Below are positions 1 to 8,261 of a DNA stretch of 43,244 bases, in pieces. The notes beneath the pieces are model-generated. The model saw only the letters and a list, made by a program, of their open reading frames with translations, was not told where the DNA came from and made no database searches. Source of the stretch: Anaerolineales bacterium (GTDB lineage: Bacteria; Chloroflexota; Anaerolineae; Anaerolineales; UBA4823); assembly GCA_025057645.1 (NCBI GenBank), contig JANXBJ010000019.1, positions 1 to 43,244 of the forward strand. The letters run 5' to 3'. Each line of letters opens with the position of its first letter. Within the stretch, counting starts at the first letter, position 1. The translations under genes were made by a program, and so were the position numbers.

Positions 1-87
1 CCAACCCAAGAATGTTTGCAACGCCTGAACATCACTTGGGCAGCAGAACATTTGCCGTCCACGAAGCACGGTCCTTAACATCTTACT

Positions 88-163
88 CCCCTCGCCCAAA
101 GGGCGAGGGGTCGGGGGTGAGGGCACTCCCTCGCCCTTTGGGAGAGGGGTCAGGGGTGAGGGG
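88..163. repeat. Two tandem hairpin repeats with G-rich tail
   Basis: Two adjacent related units. Unit one has a perfect 10-bp stem (CCCCTCGCCC at 88-97, GGGCGAGGGG at 101-110) with a 3-base loop, followed by a tail TCGGGGGTGAGGG. Unit two (about 127-163) has an imperfect version of the stem with a TTT loop and the tail TCAGGGGTGAGGGG. A related unit occurs at 30230-30262. Such hairpins plus G-rich tails are commonly dispersed in Chloroflexota intergenic regions. The open frame across 12-218 only reads through these repeats and is not a gene. The rest of 1-299 shows only a strong AAGGAGG ribosome site before base 300. Confidence 0.7.
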
Positions 164-299
164 CCCCTCCGCCAAGTTCGCAGGCGGACTGGCCTGCAAG
201 CCCAACAAGATTTCTTAGGCGTCCACAGGTGCAGAAGCGAAGCTCCAACCCGCACCTGTCTAAAATGTAACCCGAGTTGGTTCCAGTAAGGAGGATGAC

Positions 300-1784
300 A
301 TGAAGAAAAAGCTTTCCCGCCGTGAGTTCTTGAAGATCGGTGCCTTAGGAAGCGCTGCCTTGATCGTCTCACATTGCGCCCCGCCCCCCACGCCCACGCA
401 AGTCCCCCAGCCGCCTACTCCGACCACAGCATCGGTTCAAACCGAAGCGCCGCCCGCTCCGGAAACCGCAGCCCCGCCGCCAGCCGCCAGCGATGCTACC
501 TACGAGGAGTGGATTAACACTGTTGCCAGCACTGACCCAATCGAAATTCGCATTGTTCACTGGTTCGACCCGAACAATCCCGCCGAGCACAATCAAGAAT
601 TGATGGACTGGGCGACCGGCGAGTGGAAAAAACGCTATCCCAACGGCAAAATCAACTGGGAGCTAGTCGGTTGGGGTGAGATCGACCAAAAGACGGCTGG
701 TTTCGTGATGGCAAACGAGCCGGTGGACATCACCTACAACTGGGGCGGCGCCACCGAGAACTGGTGCAGCGGCGACTTCGTCCTACCCCTCGATGGACAG
801 ATGCCCAAGTGGTGGGTTGATTCGCGTATCCCTGCCACCCTACAGCCCCCATCAAATGGGCTATGCAGCGATGGACGCTTGGTGATGGCTGCCATGGGCA
901 TGGAAAACCAAGCTGTGATCGTGCGCGCTGATCTATTGGAGGCCGCAGGAGTATCCCAAGACAGCTTAGCCTCCCAAGAGGGATTTGTGGCTGCCATGCA
1001 AGCCTTGAGCAAACAGCCCGGCTTCGAGAAGCCCTACGCCTTCAAGATGGGTGCAGACTGGTCGATGATGGACTCGCTGCTCTTTGCCTGGCGGGGCAAT
1101 GGTCTGACCTTTGGCGATTTCCGCGAAGACGGGTCGGAGAAGGACGCCTGGCTGCAATCGGCTGAGTTCGTCAAGAAGTTGATGGAGCTGACCCCCGAAG
1201 CAGCCCTGAACTGGACCTGGGCAGAGGTCGAACAGGCTTTTGCCACCGGCCAAATCGCTGCTATGGATCACGGCAATTGGTTCTACAGTGTGGGCAAGAC
1301 TCTCGATACTGAAGGTAAGATCGTCAACGAAAAGGTCACTGGGCTTGTGCCTTACCCTTATGGCCCCTCCAGCCCCGAAAAGAAGCCCTTTATTACCTTT
1401 AGCCTGACCGGCTTCTACCTGCTCAAGACCTCGCCGGAGAAGAATCGGCGCGCTGCGATCGACTTGATGGCAATTCTCTCGCAGACCAAAGCGGCATGGA
1501 AGCATCAAGACGGCACCGTGCCCCCGACTACGGGCTGGACAATTGAAGACCGGCTCAAGGAAGCCTACGACCCTTCGATTGCATGGTGGTGGAAGCGCTG
1601 GGAGGAACTAAATAAAACCAGCCGCATCGTGCCCTTAACCGGCTTTCTAGCACGGGATGAGATCACCGGGGCAGCCTATCCGTTGCTAGTTTCGATGTAT
1701 CGCGGCGAGATCACCCCTGAGCAGCTCTACACGCAGATGCGCGAGATCGCTCTGCCGCTGATCGAAGCTGCGAAGAAACCATAA
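300..1784 (+). CDS. Sugar ABC transporter substrate-binding lipoprotein
   Basis: Extracellular solute-binding protein, family 1 type, 494 residues. It captures a sugar or oligosaccharide outside the membrane and delivers it to the two permeases encoded next. The N-terminus has a twin-arginine signal (SRREFLK, residues 6-12), a hydrophobic stretch and Cys26 as probable lipid anchor. The lipobox is atypical, with His at -1 (VSHC). A Pro/Thr/Ala-rich linker (about 27-65) precedes the binding domain, which is rich in Trp and acidic residues. The ATG is preceded by a full AAGGAGG ribosome site. It is the first gene of a seven-gene operon whose later genes (SIS protein, ROK kinase) suggest an amino sugar or similar aldose as substrate; the exact sugar cannot be read from sequence. 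Confidence 0.9.
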   Translation: MKKKLSRREFLKIGALGSAALIVSHCAPPPTPTQVPQPPTPTTASVQTEAPPAPETAAPPPAASDATYEEWINTVASTDPIEIRIVHWFDPNNPAEHNQELMDWATGEWKKRYPNGKINWELVGWGEIDQKTAGFVMANEPVDITYNWGGATENWCSGDFVLPLDGQMPKWWVDSRIPATLQPPSNGLCSDGRLVMAAMGMENQAVIVRADLLEAAGVSQDSLASQEGFVAAMQALSKQPGFEKPYAFKMGADWSMMDSLLFAWRGNGLTFGDFREDGSEKDAWLQSAEFVKKLMELTPEAALNWTWAEVEQAFATGQIAAMDHGNWFYSVGKTLDTEGKIVNEKVTGLVPYPYGPSSPEKKPFITFSLTGFYLLKTSPEKNRRAAIDLMAILSQTKAAWKHQDGTVPPTTGWTIEDRLKEAYDPSIAWWWKRWEELNKTSRIVPLTGFLARDEITGAAYPLLVSMYRGEITPEQLYTQMREIALPLIEAAKKP

Positions 1785-1791
1785 GGCCGTT

Positions 1792-2757
1792 TTGAATCAA
1801 GCCGTACCAATGATCAAGCTGCAAGCGGTCACCCAAGCTGCCGAACACCTCAAAAAGCGAGGCATCTTTTCCAGTCGACTCAAACGAGATGAAATCTTGT
1901 TGGGGTATGCCCTGCTATTACCAAGTTTCCTTTTCATCGGCTTGGTGATCGGCTATCCGTTGGTTCGTTCCGTGCAACTCAGTCTGAACCGCTTTAAGTT
2001 GACTGCCGGGGTTGATTCGGAGCAATTTTGCGGTTTATGTAACTTTCAAAGTCTGCTCCGCGACCCCTTTTTGGACGTCTACTTGCGCAATCAGGCAATT
2101 TGGGTTCTAGGGGCAACTTTTTTGCCGATCCTCTTTGCTCTAGTGCTCGCCCTGCTGATGGACCGCGAGCTGCGCGGGCGGTGGTTTTGGCGGTCGGTGG
2201 TGCTCATCCCGTGGATGATGCCGATTGCCACCACCGCCCTCACCTGGCGTTGGATCTACGACCGCCAGTGGGGGCTGCTCAACTATTACCTCCGTCAATT
2301 GGGAATCATCTCTGAGAATGTAGGTTTTTTGACCGACAAACTTTGGCTTTGGCCCTCCATCTTACTCATGGCAATGTGGATGTGGTTTCCTTATAACTAT
2401 GTGGCCATTCTAGCCGCGTTACAGGCAATCCCTAAAGAGATGCGCGAGGCTGCCCGGGTCGATGGATGCACACCTCTCAAGGAAATTTGGTATATCACCT
2501 TGCCCAGCATCCGTCCGGTGCTTAGCCTCTTAATTGTGCTCGGGTTGATTTGGTCGATGAACGACTTCACGGCAATTTTCCTGCTCACTGAGGGCGGTCC
2601 GGGCATCGACTCGACCACCCTAGCCCCCCTAGTCTATAAAGTCTCTTTTCGCTACTATGACCTAGGCAAAGGCGCAGCGATTGGGATGGTTTTGATGCTC
2701 ATCAGCCTGATTTTCGGGGCAATCTATTTGCAAATGGTCAAGGCGGAGGAAAAATGA
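1792..2757 (+). CDS. Sugar ABC transporter permease (MalF/UgpA type)
   Basis: Integral membrane permease of a carbohydrate ABC importer, about six transmembrane helices. The cytoplasmic EAA loop that docks the ATPase is visible late in the protein (EAARVDGCTPLKEIW then LPSIRP). The longest reading starts with TTG at 1792; an in-frame ATG at 1810 is an alternative, and neither has a convincing ribosome site, so translational coupling to the binding-protein gene (7-base gap) is likely. It ends in an ATGA overlap with the second permease. No ATP-binding subunit is encoded nearby, as is common for this family, where a shared MsmX-like ATPase acts from another locus. Confidence 0.92.
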   Translation: MNQAVPMIKLQAVTQAAEHLKKRGIFSSRLKRDEILLGYALLLPSFLFIGLVIGYPLVRSVQLSLNRFKLTAGVDSEQFCGLCNFQSLLRDPFLDVYLRNQAIWVLGATFLPILFALVLALLMDRELRGRWFWRSVVLIPWMMPIATTALTWRWIYDRQWGLLNYYLRQLGIISENVGFLTDKLWLWPSILLMAMWMWFPYNYVAILAALQAIPKEMREAARVDGCTPLKEIWYITLPSIRPVLSLLIVLGLIWSMNDFTAIFLLTEGGPGIDSTTLAPLVYKVSFRYYDLGKGAAIGMVLMLISLIFGAIYLQMVKAEEK

Positions 2758-3611
2758 GCAACGCGCAGCGATTCCTACGAACGCTTCGGGAACAAATTCC
2801 GGTTTATGCGACCTTGATCGCCTTAACCTTGTTCATTGTCGTTCCTTTCCTGTGGCTCCTAACCTCAACAGTGCGCCCGGTCGCAGAGCTCTATGTTTAC
2901 CCGCCACGCTGGATTCCGCAGACCTTTACACTGGTTGCCTATCAAAAGGCCTTTCAAACTTTTGCGAGGCCATTGGTCAATTCTGCTGGTTACGGCCTGG
3001 TGACCGCCTTATTAACTCTCATAGTCGCTTGTCCGGCCGCCTACAGCCTGACCCGCCTGAACTATCCCGGAAAGCGCAGCGTGACCGGAGTTTTCCTGCT
3101 CACCCAGATGCTCCCCTTTGTCCTTTTGCTTCTCCCGCTGTATATCATCTACCTAAAGCTGGGTCTTTACAACACTCGTTTAGGATTGATCATCGGCTTC
3201 ACTGCGCTGACTGTCCCCTATTCGGTGCTGTTGTTGCGCAGTTTCTTTTCTGGATTACCGATCGAACTCGAGGAACAGGCCATGATCGATGGCTGCACGC
3301 GGCTGGGGGCTTTGTGGCGCATTGTGCTCCCGCTTTCCACACCCGTTTTGGTTGCAGTTGTGCTCAGCAGTATTGTCTTAGTTTGGAATGATGTCTTATT
3401 TACCATTTTCCTCAGCAAAGATTTGGAAGTCCAAACCGCCTCCGTGGCTCTCTATCGCTTCTTCACCGTGCGCTCGGCCTCGGGCGGCGTTGCCCAAAAA
3501 GAGGTGATGCTGGCTGGTGGAGTTATCCTAACCTTACCGGTCATTGTCCTGTTTACCTTCTTGCAGAAATATATTGCCGCGGGGATCACCGCTGGGGCAT
3601 TGAAAGGTTGA
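2754..3611 (+). CDS. Sugar ABC transporter permease (MalG/UgpE type)
   Basis: Second membrane subunit of the same importer, 285 residues with about six membrane helices. The EAA-type motif is EEQAMIDGCTRLGALW followed by IVLPLSTP. The ATG overlaps the stop of the upstream permease by four bases, so the two are translationally coupled and should be made in equal amounts. Together with the binding protein they make a CUT1-type carbohydrate importer lacking only its ATPase. Confidence 0.92.
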   Translation: MSNAQRFLRTLREQIPVYATLIALTLFIVVPFLWLLTSTVRPVAELYVYPPRWIPQTFTLVAYQKAFQTFARPLVNSAGYGLVTALLTLIVACPAAYSLTRLNYPGKRSVTGVFLLTQMLPFVLLLLPLYIIYLKLGLYNTRLGLIIGFTALTVPYSVLLLRSFFSGLPIELEEQAMIDGCTRLGALWRIVLPLSTPVLVAVVLSSIVLVWNDVLFTIFLSKDLEVQTASVALYRFFTVRSASGGVAQKEVMLAGGVILTLPVIVLFTFLQKYIAAGITAGALKG

Positions 3612-3674
3612 AATTTGCTATTTTGCACCGTTGTCGCCTCGAAAACCTAAAAAATAACGCGAAGGAGCTTCAGC

Positions 3675-4508
3675 ATGTACCGAGAATGGTTTGTCACCGA
3701 ATATTTCTCCCAATACGATGAGTTTGAAGATTGGGCAAAAGGGGGCAAAACGCGCAGCATCAACGTCTACGACAAGTGGATGCTGATTGTCAACCTCAAC
3801 CCAAGCCAAGAGGCTGAAGTAACACTCACGTTTTATTACATGGATGAACCGTCCAAGGACTTCACCTTTCGCCTCGCAGCCGGAAGACAAGGGCGATTGC
3901 ACTTCTCAGATGAGCCCGACAATCTTGGCACCATCAACCTGCCACCCGGGTGCGACCCGCGCAAGCGCTTTGGCGTGCGCGTGCGCAGCACCCAACCAGT
4001 GGTCGTCCAGGCTACGGCAGGCGACCGCATCGGTGAAGAGCGCATCACCAATAGCATGGCGACTTATCTATACCACCCCGGACCCTTGGGGGAAGCAGAG
4101 AAAACTTGGATGTATGTGGATTGTGTCTACCTGACTTCCGATCGCTTCCCCTTAGAGGAGCGAGAATGGCTCTCGGTGCTCAATCCCAACCCACAAACTG
4201 CGCATTGCACGGTGACTTTCATCCCCGGCGGAGATGTGGATGTCGGCACACAGGCTTCCAAGCCCATCGAAGCCTCTATTGCGAAGGTACAGCACACCTT
4301 TGAAGTTCCGGCCGAACGCCTGTTTTCGACCCTAATCTCAGATTGGCAAGATGTGCTCCCCAATCAGCCCTATGCCGTGCGCGTGGATAGCGACCAGCCC
4401 ATCACTCTGCAAGGCATCCGTCACATCTTCGAGCGCGGCAAGTATGAGTTTTCACGTTGTTGGGCGGTCCTCGATGCCATTCCCATTCCACCAGAAGTGC
4501 GGGGGTAG
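3675..4508 (+). CDS. Double ASRT-type (sensory rhodopsin transducer-like) domain protein
   Basis: Soluble protein of 277 residues with no signal peptide. Residues about 20-130 resemble the Anabaena sensory rhodopsin transducer family (PF07100): a strand ending in ILVNLN-type residues, TLTFYYMDEP, a basic turn before HFSDEPD, then a VVVQAT-type strand. Residues about 140-270 look like a second, diverged copy (WLSVLNPNPQTAHCTVTF, later QPITLQGIRHIFERGKY). Family work predicted these beta-sandwich domains to bind small molecules such as sugars. No rhodopsin gene is near. Position between the importer and the SIS/ROK genes suggests intracellular sugar binding or an epimerase/isomerase-like role, which is inference. 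AAGGAG lies 7 bases before the ATG. Confidence 0.65.
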   Translation: MYREWFVTEYFSQYDEFEDWAKGGKTRSINVYDKWMLIVNLNPSQEAEVTLTFYYMDEPSKDFTFRLAAGRQGRLHFSDEPDNLGTINLPPGCDPRKRFGVRVRSTQPVVVQATAGDRIGEERITNSMATYLYHPGPLGEAEKTWMYVDCVYLTSDRFPLEEREWLSVLNPNPQTAHCTVTFIPGGDVDVGTQASKPIEASIAKVQHTFEVPAERLFSTLISDWQDVLPNQPYAVRVDSDQPITLQGIRHIFERGKYEFSRCWAVLDAIPIPPEVRG

Positions 4509-4519
4509 AAAGGAGAGCT

Positions 4520-5260
4520 ATGGAGAAATCGATCATCGCCCAATATTTTGCGAGGGTTTACGAATCGCTCCAACAAGCTGAACAGAGTCAGTCCGAAAAC
4601 GTGTACAAGGCAGCCCAACTGACGGCGCAGCGTCTGATTGCGGGGAATATTCTGCACGTCTTTGGCACCGGACACAGCCATATCCTCGCCGAGGAGATTT
4701 TCTTCCGCGCCGGCGGCTTGGTGCAAGTGAACGCCATTCTAGACCCCGCCCTGATGCTGCACCTCAGCGCTTCGAAAAGCACCGACCTCGAACGCCTGCA
4801 AAACTACGCCCGCATTGTGCTGGAGCGCTATGATCTCCAGGAAGGAGATGTTTTGCTTGTCGTTTCTAATTCGGGTCGCAATGCAGTACCTATCGAGGCT
4901 GCCCTCTACGGCAAAGAGCACGGCTTGCACGTCATCGCCATGACCTCGGCTGCCGCCTACGCAGCCTTGCCCTCCCGCCACCCTTCGGGAAAGAAGCTCG
5001 CCGATGTAGCTGACATCGTCATCGACACCTGCGTTCCCGAAGGGGATGCTTCGCTGAGCTTGCCAGGCCTAGAGCAACGCTTTGGTCCGCTCTCCACCAT
5101 CCTCGGCGCAACGCTCATCCAAGCTTTGGTCTGTGCAACCATCGAAGAAATGCTCAGGCATCAAGTGCAGCCGAAGGTGCTGATCAGTGCCAATGTGGAC
5201 AGCGGTCAAGATCATGCTGCCCTATTCCAAGAGTACAGGCGACGCATTCGCCATTTTTAG
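4520..5260 (+). CDS. SIS-domain phosphosugar-binding protein (UPF0309-like)
   Basis: About 246 residues, single SIS (sugar isomerase) domain. Visible hallmarks are HVFGTGHSHILAEE (about residues 46-59), a motif also seen in UPF0309 proteins, and VVSNSGRNAVPIE, the phosphosugar-binding Ser loop. The family binds or isomerises sugar phosphates, often in amino-sugar or N-acetyl-sugar operons. The start is placed at 4520 because AGGAGAG sits just upstream and the family begins at this point; a longer frame opens at 4457 but would overlap the preceding gene. The following ROK kinase begins 9 bases after its stop. Confidence 0.85.
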   Translation: MEKSIIAQYFARVYESLQQAEQSQSENVYKAAQLTAQRLIAGNILHVFGTGHSHILAEEIFFRAGGLVQVNAILDPALMLHLSASKSTDLERLQNYARIVLERYDLQEGDVLLVVSNSGRNAVPIEAALYGKEHGLHVIAMTSAAAYAALPSRHPSGKKLADVADIVIDTCVPEGDASLSLPGLEQRFGPLSTILGATLIQALVCATIEEMLRHQVQPKVLISANVDSGQDHAALFQEYRRRIRHF

Positions 5261-5269
5261 CGAGAGTGC

Positions 5270-6259
5270 ATGAGAGACGAGAGGATCGCTCTCTGCGCAA
5301 TTGGTTTGGATTTGGGGGGCTCAGGGTTAAAGGGAGGCATTGTTGATGGGGCGGGGAAACTGCTCAAGGTAAAGCAGGTTCCTAGCCCGGTGCATTCCCA
5401 CCCTGAGCAAATTGCCGATGCGCTCGTCACTCTCCTGCAAGCCCTAGCCGAAGAGGCGAACCGGGAGGGTTGGCAAGTGGTCGGCGCCGGAGTCTCCTCG
5501 ACGTTGGACGTCGATCCTCAGACAGGTTGCTTTCTGCCGCCCCACTTTGATCATTTACAGCGCTGGCAAGGCTACCCGATCGCCCAATACCTTGAAAGTG
5601 CGCTTAGCTTGCCCGTTTTGGTCGAAAACGACGGCCCGATGTGCGCGTGGGGCGAATATCTGGTCGGGGCGGGCAAGGGGTATGACAGCTTGGTGATGGT
5701 CACGCTGGGCAGCGGGGTTGGAGGAGGCGTCGTCTTGGAAGGCAAACGCCTACCCAACACACTTGGACGGGCAGCCTATTTTGGACATCTGTGCATCGAT
5801 CTAGATGGCTTGATATGTCCCTGCGGGCGCCGGGGTTGTTGGGAGATGTACGTTTCGGCGACGGCTTTAGAGCGACGCGCGGCGGAAGTGGTGGAGTCGG
5901 AGGCGCGTCCGACCCATTTGGGCAAGCAGCCCACAGCCCAGCAAGTCGTTGCGGCAGCCCAAGATGGTGATGCACTAGCGACTGAGCTTCTTAACGAGCT
6001 TGCTGGCTACCTCGCCGTTGGTCTAATAGACTTAGCCAATCTCTTTGCTCCGCCGCTCCTCGTCATCGGCGGCGGGCTATCCCGAGCTGGGGAACTGCTT
6101 TTAGCGCCCGCCAGGCAGCAGATGAACGCCCTTCGTCTCCCCATCTGTTCGGAAATCGCTTTGGTTGCTTCTCAATTGCCTTTTGAAGCTGGCTTAATGG
6201 GCGCAGCTTTGTTAGCTTTGGAACGCTTTGGAGGTGTCTATGTGCGCAACCCCAACTGA
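5270..6259 (+). CDS. ROK-family sugar kinase
   Basis: 329-residue ROK kinase, phosphorylating a hexose or N-acyl hexosamine with ATP. Seen: phosphate-1 motif IGLDLGGSGLKGG near the N-terminus, the catalytic Asp in VENDGP, the glycine-rich GSGVGGGV, and the zinc-binding CPCGRRGCWE that defines the family, preceded by GHLCIDLDG. Together with the importer and SIS protein it gives an uptake, phosphorylation and isomerisation route. Specificity (glucose, N-acetylglucosamine or N-acetylmannosamine) is not decided by sequence. It overlaps the next gene by 20 bases. Confidence 0.9.
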   Translation: MRDERIALCAIGLDLGGSGLKGGIVDGAGKLLKVKQVPSPVHSHPEQIADALVTLLQALAEEANREGWQVVGAGVSSTLDVDPQTGCFLPPHFDHLQRWQGYPIAQYLESALSLPVLVENDGPMCAWGEYLVGAGKGYDSLVMVTLGSGVGGGVVLEGKRLPNTLGRAAYFGHLCIDLDGLICPCGRRGCWEMYVSATALERRAAEVVESEARPTHLGKQPTAQQVVAAAQDGDALATELLNELAGYLAVGLIDLANLFAPPLLVIGGGLSRAGELLLAPARQQMNALRLPICSEIALVASQLPFEAGLMGAALLALERFGGVYVRNPN

Positions 6260-6734
6260 GAGTCAGCCTTGTCTACCCATCAAGGGCCCGTTTACGCCCG
6301 AAAAACTGCGCAACTTCCTTGCACAGCCGCTGATCGCTCGCTTTGCCACGGTCACCCCGCAGGGCAAACCGCACGTTGTGCCGGTATGGTACGATTGGGA
6401 TGGTCGGTACTTATGGGTGACCATCGACCGTCGCTCGCAGAAGTATCGCAACATGGTTGCCAACCCCTACTGCGCAGTGACCATCGATGAGACTTGGGGC
6501 GGTTTGCGCTTCATCGGGGCGATCTTCGAGGGCTCTGTCGAATTGATCGACCAGCCCGAAGATTGGGCGCGAGAGTTTGTGCGCAAGGTGTATACCCGGT
6601 ATATGGGCGAGGAGGGTCTGTGCGCGCCGACCATCCAGCGCATGATCAATGAAGGGCAACACGTTGTGGTTAAGATCTCCCCCGAGAAGATCCTCACCTG
6701 GGACGACACGTCCGGACCGGCGCCGGTAGGCTAG
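6240..6734 (+). CDS. Pyridoxamine 5'-phosphate oxidase-like FMN/F420 protein
   Basis: About 164 residues, split-barrel flavin-binding fold of the PPOX class. The N-terminal part has IARFATVTPQGKPHVVPVW, the usual first strands of the family, then YLWVTIDRRSQKYRNMVANP, where phosphate/flavin contacts normally fall. The start at 6240 is chosen because GGAGGT lies 4 bases upstream; a frame opening at 6228 lacks this. Its place at the end of the sugar operon, overlapping the ROK gene by 20 bases, suggests co-transcription, but a role in sugar use is not obvious. It could be F420- or FMN-dependent. Confidence 0.85.
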   Translation: MCATPTESQPCLPIKGPFTPEKLRNFLAQPLIARFATVTPQGKPHVVPVWYDWDGRYLWVTIDRRSQKYRNMVANPYCAVTIDETWGGLRFIGAIFEGSVELIDQPEDWAREFVRKVYTRYMGEEGLCAPTIQRMINEGQHVVVKISPEKILTWDDTSGPAPVG

Positions 6735-6766
6735 AACAAAACCTGCAGCTTCAGAGCCCGCAGGGT

Positions 6767-7319
6767 TCATGCTTGGGCATACTTTCCGAAATAGGCATCC
6801 AACCCGGAGCGCAGCTCGATCCCTGCTTGCTCAAGGGCGTCTAACAATTGAGGGTAAGCTCCCTCCCCGCCCAAAAACTCCCAAAAACCCTTCTCCGCAA
6901 ACCGGTCTTCTTGCAAGTCGAGCATTCGGCGCAGGGTCCACCGTTCATAGGGTTTCGGCTCATAGGGATTATACGGGATCGCCAAACAAAGTGCGAACCT
7001 CCTGCTCGAGAAAGCGATCCACTTGGCTCGCACTCATTCAAGCGATGCCCTCTTGTCGATCTAAAATCCCCAATGCCTAAGCTTGACCGTCTTGATCTCA
7101 ATCAAATCAGCGATTCCCCCATAAGTTTGAAGATATAAATCTGCCCGAGCCGTGCGTATCGGATTCGCTTTCCCGATCTGGCACACCTTACGAGCACGGC
7201 TAATTGCGCTTTCCGAAAGCAGGATCGATTGGGCTTGGCCCGTGAGAATTTACGAGGAAGGGCTTGCGCAGAATCCCAAGCTGCAACTCGCTTTTGCGAT
7301 TCAGCAAGAGGCCTTCTAA
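6767..7319 (-). pseudogene. Degraded TdeIII-like type II restriction endonuclease
   Basis: The minus strand carries pieces of one protein in several frames. From 7319 to 7239 one frame reads LNRKSELQLGILRKPFLVNS. From about 7231 to 7082 another reads SESAISRARKVCQIGKANP, then RADLYLQTYGGIADL, then IEIKTVK, a PD-(D/E)xK nuclease core with Asp and E-x-K; a stop follows at 7061-7063. From 7037 a third reads DRFLEQEVRTLFGDP and ends in a stop. The remainder (about 6985-6767) is in a fourth register with IPYNPYEPKPYERWTL and FWEFLGGEGAYPQLL. These resemble, from memory, TdeIII-family endonucleases. At least three frame breaks make it non-functional. No partner methyltransferase is present. The N-terminal limit is uncertain and may extend to about 7400. 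Confidence 0.6.
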
Positions 7320-7514
7320 GAAGACCCTTATGACGCATTAAGCCACTCTCAGGACTCACGCGCTCTTCGACTCTCTTATTCGATTCACAGCCGCAACCAC
7401 AGCTATTCAAAAACAAATCCCCGCTAATCAAGTATAATGAAGTATAACTTTTATTTGGAATGGCTATGTGCATCCATTTCACGTAGGGTCTCCGTCACTT
7501 CCTCGAGGTCGCTT

Positions 7515-8240
7515 ATGCTCCCGATTCGTGATACTATTCGCTCCCGTTCCTTCCCCATCGTCAATTACACTCTCATCGGCATCAATACGGCGATCTTCCT
7601 GTTCGAAATCACCATGCCCGATCGCTTGCTCGAGCGTCTAATTTACACCTTCGGGATGGTGCCAGCACGCTTGCCTCTGTTCGAACCGTGGCGATTTCTC
7701 ACTTCCCCTATAGCTGTGATTTCGCTATTCACGCATATGTTTTTACATGGAGGTTGGGTGCATTTCCTGAGCAACATGTGGACGCTGTTTATCTTCGGTG
7801 ACAATGTCGAAGACCGGATGGGCTCTCTCCGTTTTTTGCTTTTCTATCTTCTCGGAGGACTAGCTGCTGCGTTCACGCAAGCTTTTATCGATCCTTCTAG
7901 CCGCGTGCCGGCAATTGGCGCTAGCGGGGCAATCGCCGCCGTGATGGGAGCTTACTTCCTGCTCTTTCCCAACGCGAAAGTCATCACACTGGTGCCGCTT
8001 TTCTTCATGCCCTATTTTGTCGAGATCAGCGCGTTCTTCTTTTTGGGGGTCTGGTTTGTCACCCAGTTTTTTTCCGGTGTAGCCAGCCTGCTCTCGCCTG
8101 CCCAAATAAGTATGGGAGGCATCGCTTGGTTCGCCCATATCGGTGGCTTCGCTTTCGGATTCTTGACGGTCAAACTTTTCACCCCTCGCCGTCCTCTGCC
8201 GTACGTTCGCGTTTACCCTGACGAGTACTTTCCTTGGTAA
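7515..8240 (+). CDS. Rhomboid-family intramembrane serine protease
   Basis: 241-residue polytopic membrane protein, six or more helices. It cleaves transmembrane substrates within the bilayer. Catalytic Ser137 is in GASG, catalytic His208 in WFAHIGGF, and the oxyanion Asn87 in HGGWVHFLSNMW. The start at 7515 is preferred since GAGGTC precedes it and the N-terminus then fits the family; a frame opening at 7437 adds 26 residues of unlikely composition. It is followed 21 bases later by another membrane-associated protease gene, so the two are probably co-transcribed. A TATAAT box at 7433-7438 could be its promoter, but no good -35 was seen. Confidence 0.92.
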   Translation: MLPIRDTIRSRSFPIVNYTLIGINTAIFLFEITMPDRLLERLIYTFGMVPARLPLFEPWRFLTSPIAVISLFTHMFLHGGWVHFLSNMWTLFIFGDNVEDRMGSLRFLLFYLLGGLAAAFTQAFIDPSSRVPAIGASGAIAAVMGAYFLLFPNAKVITLVPLFFMPYFVEISAFFFLGVWFVTQFFSGVASLLSPAQISMGGIAWFAHIGGFAFGFLTVKLFTPRRPLPYVRVYPDEYFPW

Positions 8241-8261
8241 TCCCATCCTCCGAGGTGTCGT

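Noticed and set aside
12-218. 68-residue open frame at the window start
   Set aside because: It reads through the two hairpin repeats, giving a low-complexity product with no ribosome site.
6743-6765. CCTGC/GCAGG inverted repeat after the sugar operon as a terminator
   Set aside because: Only 5 bp with a 13-base loop and no T-run, so too weak to call.
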